Assembly (NCBI GenBank): GCA_963978545.1 | Contig: OZ021726.1 | Coordinates: 35,530,959-35,594,958, forward strand | From: Linyphia triangularis | Taxonomy: Eukaryota; Arthropoda; Arachnida; Araneae; Linyphiidae | Length of the DNA: 64,000 nucleotides | Reading direction: 5' to 3' | Shown here: positions 60,780 through 64,000 of the stretch, in pieces | Numbering within the stretch: position 1 is the stretch's first letter | Layout of the letters: each line of letters begins with the position of its first letter | Made by a program: the position numbers and the translations under genes | Notes under the pieces: model-generated | Told to the model about the DNA's origin: nothing | Database searches by the model: none | What the model saw: the letters and a program-made list of their open reading frames with translations, nothing else

Positions 60780-61061
60780 CTAGAAATTTCGAGATGTTTC
60801 TTTTTCAACGAATTGGCTGGATATTTCGAGAATGTTCTCACGCGCCTGGTATAAATAAGACTGCAGATCGGGAAAGTTTTCAGTTTGACTTCGGAACTCG
60901 ATGAAAGCTAAGCTCTTTGAGTGAGCCTGACCTGAATTATCGCTGAATTCGGAGTTGTTTTTATTGAAGCTTGATAGTGATTGCACTGTTCTTCGAATAA
61001 CTTCTGTGATATCTTGAAGAGAGAATAAATAATTTTTATCTAGTAAAAACTGCGCCATCAT
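60780..61061 (-). CDS. Small unrecognised ORF upstream of the tail-anchored gene
   Basis: A 93-residue frame from MMAQFLLDKNYLFSLQDITE to a TAG stop. Helical, polar sequence without a signal peptide or membrane segment. It may be a separate small gene: AATAAA-like motifs follow it on the minus strand near 60725-60700. It may instead lie in the 5' exon of the 59452-60591 gene. The good donor inside it (GCGC|GTGAGA) is in phase 1 and cannot join the phase-0 acceptor of that gene in frame. Not recognised. Confidence 0.5.
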   Translation of the reverse strand: MMAQFLLDKNYLFSLQDITEVIRRTVQSLSSFNKNNSEFSDNSGQAHSKSLAFIEFRSQTENFPDLQSYLYQARENILEISSQFVEKETSRNF

Positions 61062-61814
61062 TGCCTCTGCGGAAAATTCACAACAACCCAGACACTATAA
61101 CCACGTACACAACGATATAGACAACCTACTTATGTGGTAATAGTATCTTGTATATTAAAAGTGTAGCGATGATCAAAACACCTGTTACACCTGCTGTTTC
61201 TTCTAATTATGCCACTTAATGTCGTTTAGGGTAACTGGACCAAATACTGTACTTTCAAAAATCATACAGGTATCAATGAAAAATAGTTGGAAGTATTGCA
61301 GTAATGTTCCTTCTGTCTGATTATAACGAATCGACAATTAGTGAAACAAGTAAATTCGAATACCAGGACAAAAATATGGTTATAATCATGGGCCAATTAA
61401 AAAACGAAAAAAAAAATCAATTATCCTACATATTATTATCTTTGCCTCAACTGGAGATCTCAATTAAGTATTTCTAACTCTGAACCAAAATACAATTTCA
61501 ATTGATAATTTGTTTTAAAAGTTAAGTTACATCACTTTTTTTTTAAAGCACTATTTTATAACTTCAATATTTAATTAATAAGAATTCTAAATAAAAGCAA
61601 AGCGCTATTAATAAATGTGTGCATATATTATATAGCATTTTTGAACAAATATTTTAAAGTTTATTGACAGGCAATCGCGCAGATATATAGTTCACATTTC
61701 GAGGTTTTTAAGGTAACTGTATTAAATCTTTTTGTTTCATGAATTGCACCTTTGTTATCTGCGAATTCGTTTTATATAGACATCAATTGAAAGAATCTTA
61801 TCAAATGTGCTTAG
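61062..61814. other. Upstream region of the minus-strand genes
   Basis: The promoter of the minus-strand transcript is expected here, but I see no TATA box or clear initiator. No gene. Confidence 0.4.
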
Positions 61815-62004
61815 TTGGTTGGTTGGTTTGTACGCTCAACGACCTATATTTTTGCAAAATTACGACTAATCAGACAGGGACCTACATCTTAACAAAAGGA
61901 TTCCGAACCACAACGAACATCCATGCCTAACCCAGGATTTGAACCCGGCACCTTTGGCATGCAAGGCCAGAGCGCTAACCCCACAGCCATCAGGTTGGCT
62001 CACT
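61815..62004 (-). mobile_element. SINE family S2, full-length copy in reverse
   Basis: On the minus strand it has an A-box region (GTGGGGTTAGCGCTCTGG), a B-box (GGGTTCAAATCC), TTAGGCATGGATGTTCGTTG and a tail of three CCAA units. A target duplication TGTGCTTAG lies at 61806-61814 and 62005-62013. Confidence 0.9.
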
Positions 62005-62013
62005 TGTGCTTAG

Positions 62014-63040
62014 AATAAAAATTGTTCAGCAAAGAATACTAGAAGCTTTATCTCAGATGATTTTTCTAAAAATTTACTTTAAAAAATCAGTAGACAGTGA
62101 GTATATCATCGTTTGTGGTTGGGAGTTATATGTTTCTCCCAATTCAATACGCAAATACGGGTATTTTCCTCTGCACAGATTTCCTGGAAGATTATTACCC
62201 TGATATCCTAGAGTTTCAACGATTTTTTTAGCCCAGCAAAATCTTAGCTTTTACGCTTGATAAAGTCTAAGTCAACCGAAACGAAATTTCCAAAACAATA
62301 ACAATTGTATATTTGTAAAACGAACGATATTTTTTATTTCTAAAATTGTACATCGTTGCCTCAAAAGGAAGTAGATATACTTAACTGACTCAATTCCCGG
62401 GTTTATGATAGAAAAGTTTATATAAAAAGAAAAGTTAGACAGCTTTTGATTTGTATTTTCAACTTAAATTTTGTTGAAACGCCTCAATTCTATCAATGAA
62501 AATTTACACTAAGTTTCATATGATAAAGAGTATTTTAAAATAAAATAAAAAATCTGATTAGAAATTTGTAAACTTCATTGCTATTAAAACTAACTATTTG
62601 AAGTTTTCAGGACAATAGAAGTTCTGACACTGAATAAAATTTTCGAAATGGAATTTGTTGGCACACTTTTCTGAAAAAAGGTTGGCAACTACTCTCAGGG
62701 ATGGCACAGCTTCACTTCCCACTTGTAACTGCTTCGTACCAGTCGAAATCCAATTTTAAATCGCCTTTGTATCTGCCAAGATCCAATTTTGTATCTGCTT
62801 CATATCAGTTGAAATCTGATTTTTATCAAGTAAAAGTCAAATTTCGTTTCTGCCTTGTATAAGTTAAAATCAAAATTTGAATCGATTGAAATAGATTTTT
62901 ATTATAACTGTTCACTAGTTTAAATCAAGATTTATATTATGTTAAGAATTGTTTTGTGTTGTTTGGAAGGATGTTACATTTATTGCAATTATTTACCACT
63001 ACACAACTAATACATAGATCTTGTTTAAAAGAACATTTGA
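62014..63040. other. Gene-free stretch
   Basis: No gene is seen. A short degenerate repetition of a unit like TCGAAATCCAATTTT occurs near 62745-62900. Confidence 0.5.
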
Positions 63041-63622
63041 AAGGGTACGGCACCTCCATAGAGGGCCATTTTAAATTCTACAAGTTTAGGTACACTTTTC
63101 TCTAGAACCAGATGTCCGATATGCATGAAATTGTTGCCACATATTATTTAAATGTTTAATAATACTTTAATTTGAGGTTTTATTTATTTTTCAAAATTTG
63201 AAATAAATATGACTTTTTTAAAAAGTGTCCAAAAAAGTTCGTAATTTTCAATTTGAAATACTTAAATTAAAAAAAAAAAAAAAAAAAAAAAACTTTATTT
63301 TTCTTATTCCTTCTGTTAAAATACTTAGGTGTACCTTAAATGGTTACCTTAAAAAAATCAGAATTTTATCTTTAGAAGTTTTGGAGAAAAAATGTACCTA
63401 AAGATGAAAAAAAAATACATTTTGAGAAAATATGATTTAAAGTTACGTCAGTAGACGGGTAATTGAGTAATTCGTTTACTTCAAAAAAATATATAAAAAA
63501 TACTTCTAAATAAGATATTGTAACAAATATGATATCATTTTGAAGAGAAGAATTTAAATTTTAATAAACAATAACAAACTTAAAATTGATATTTTGAAAC
63601 ATTTTAAGGTGCCGGACCCCTT
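63041..63622. mobile_element. Putative TIR element (non-autonomous)
   Basis: Imperfect inverted ends, AAGGGTACGGCACCT at 63041-63055 and AGGTGCCGGACCCCTT at 63607-63622, enclose 582 bp without coding capacity. I see no certain target duplication, so the superfamily is open. Confidence 0.55.
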
Positions 63623-64000
63623 AATTCCCTAAATTATGTTACAGTAGTACACACGTCAATTCCTACTATTAAAGTGGCAAACAAATGAAAGGATAATGTC
63701 CATAAAAATTAAGAAGTATATCAATTATATAAAAATTAACATTACAAAGATTTATAAATACTCAATGGGCAATTCTCTGGTGTACAGTACACACATTTTT
63801 ATAAACAAATGGCGTACGGGACACTTCCACAAATTTCACAAGTTAAAACAATTACATAAAAGAAAATTGTTTCAACTATTTAACTATTATTGATAGCAAT
63901 TGCTAAAATGTAAAATTGTCTATCAAACTAAAATAAAAAGTGTTGCATCTAACTGAATAAAAATTACAATTTTAAACATGGATCATACAGAAAAATTGAA
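63623..64000. other. Gene-free window end
   Basis: AT-rich sequence. The short frame at 63696-63893 is low-complexity and shows no domain. Confidence 0.5.

Overview
The window is eukaryotic nuclear DNA, strongly AT-rich, with long introns, many simple-sequence tracts and a dense load of SINEs, a Helitron-type element, TIR elements and foldback elements. The transporter is arthropod-like. A chelicerate is my guess from general style, but nothing here proves the clade.

The main content is one + strand gene, about 10.4 kb to 55.8 kb, for a SLC7 light-chain amino acid transporter closest to LAT2 (SLC7A8). Nine constant exons (39337-55172) encode the end of TM4 to the C-terminus. In front of them lie FOUR alternative versions of the large N-terminal coding exon: A (11093-11631), B (17469-18240), C (21762-22533) and D (27834-28606). 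Each has its own acceptor, start codon and phase-1 donor, and each can join exon 2 at 39337 in frame. The variable exon carries the cytosolic N-tail, TM1 to TM3 and the heavy-chain-linking Cys. The constant exons carry TM6 with the aromatic gate. The layout resembles UGT1 (variable first half, common second half) and could give four transporters from one locus: 492 aa for A, 520 aa for B, C and D. Exon B is a chimera (C-like 5' half, A-like 3' half). With the duplicated flanks, it records one unequal crossover inside TM2.

Regions. 1-10.4 kb: no gene; long (TA)n, a Helitron, a SINE, a CRE pair. 10.4-28.6 kb: variable-exon array, with mariner-like sequence upstream of B, C and D. 28.6-39.3 kb: long intron holding a 1.8 kb palindrome with a piggyBac-type MITE in one arm, and a decayed multi-domain pseudogene. 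39.3-55.8 kb: constant exons, with a mariner-like TIR element, two foldback elements, a (TG)n tract, SINEs and MITEs in the introns. 55.8-59.4 kb: no gene; a SINE and a dispersed repeat. 59.4-61.1 kb (minus strand): an unrecognised tail-anchored protein with degenerate 15-residue repeats, and a small unrecognised ORF just upstream. 61.1-64 kb: no gene; a SINE and a TIR element.

Exon limits come from splice consensus, reading phase and family alignment recalled from memory. No transcript or database search was possible.
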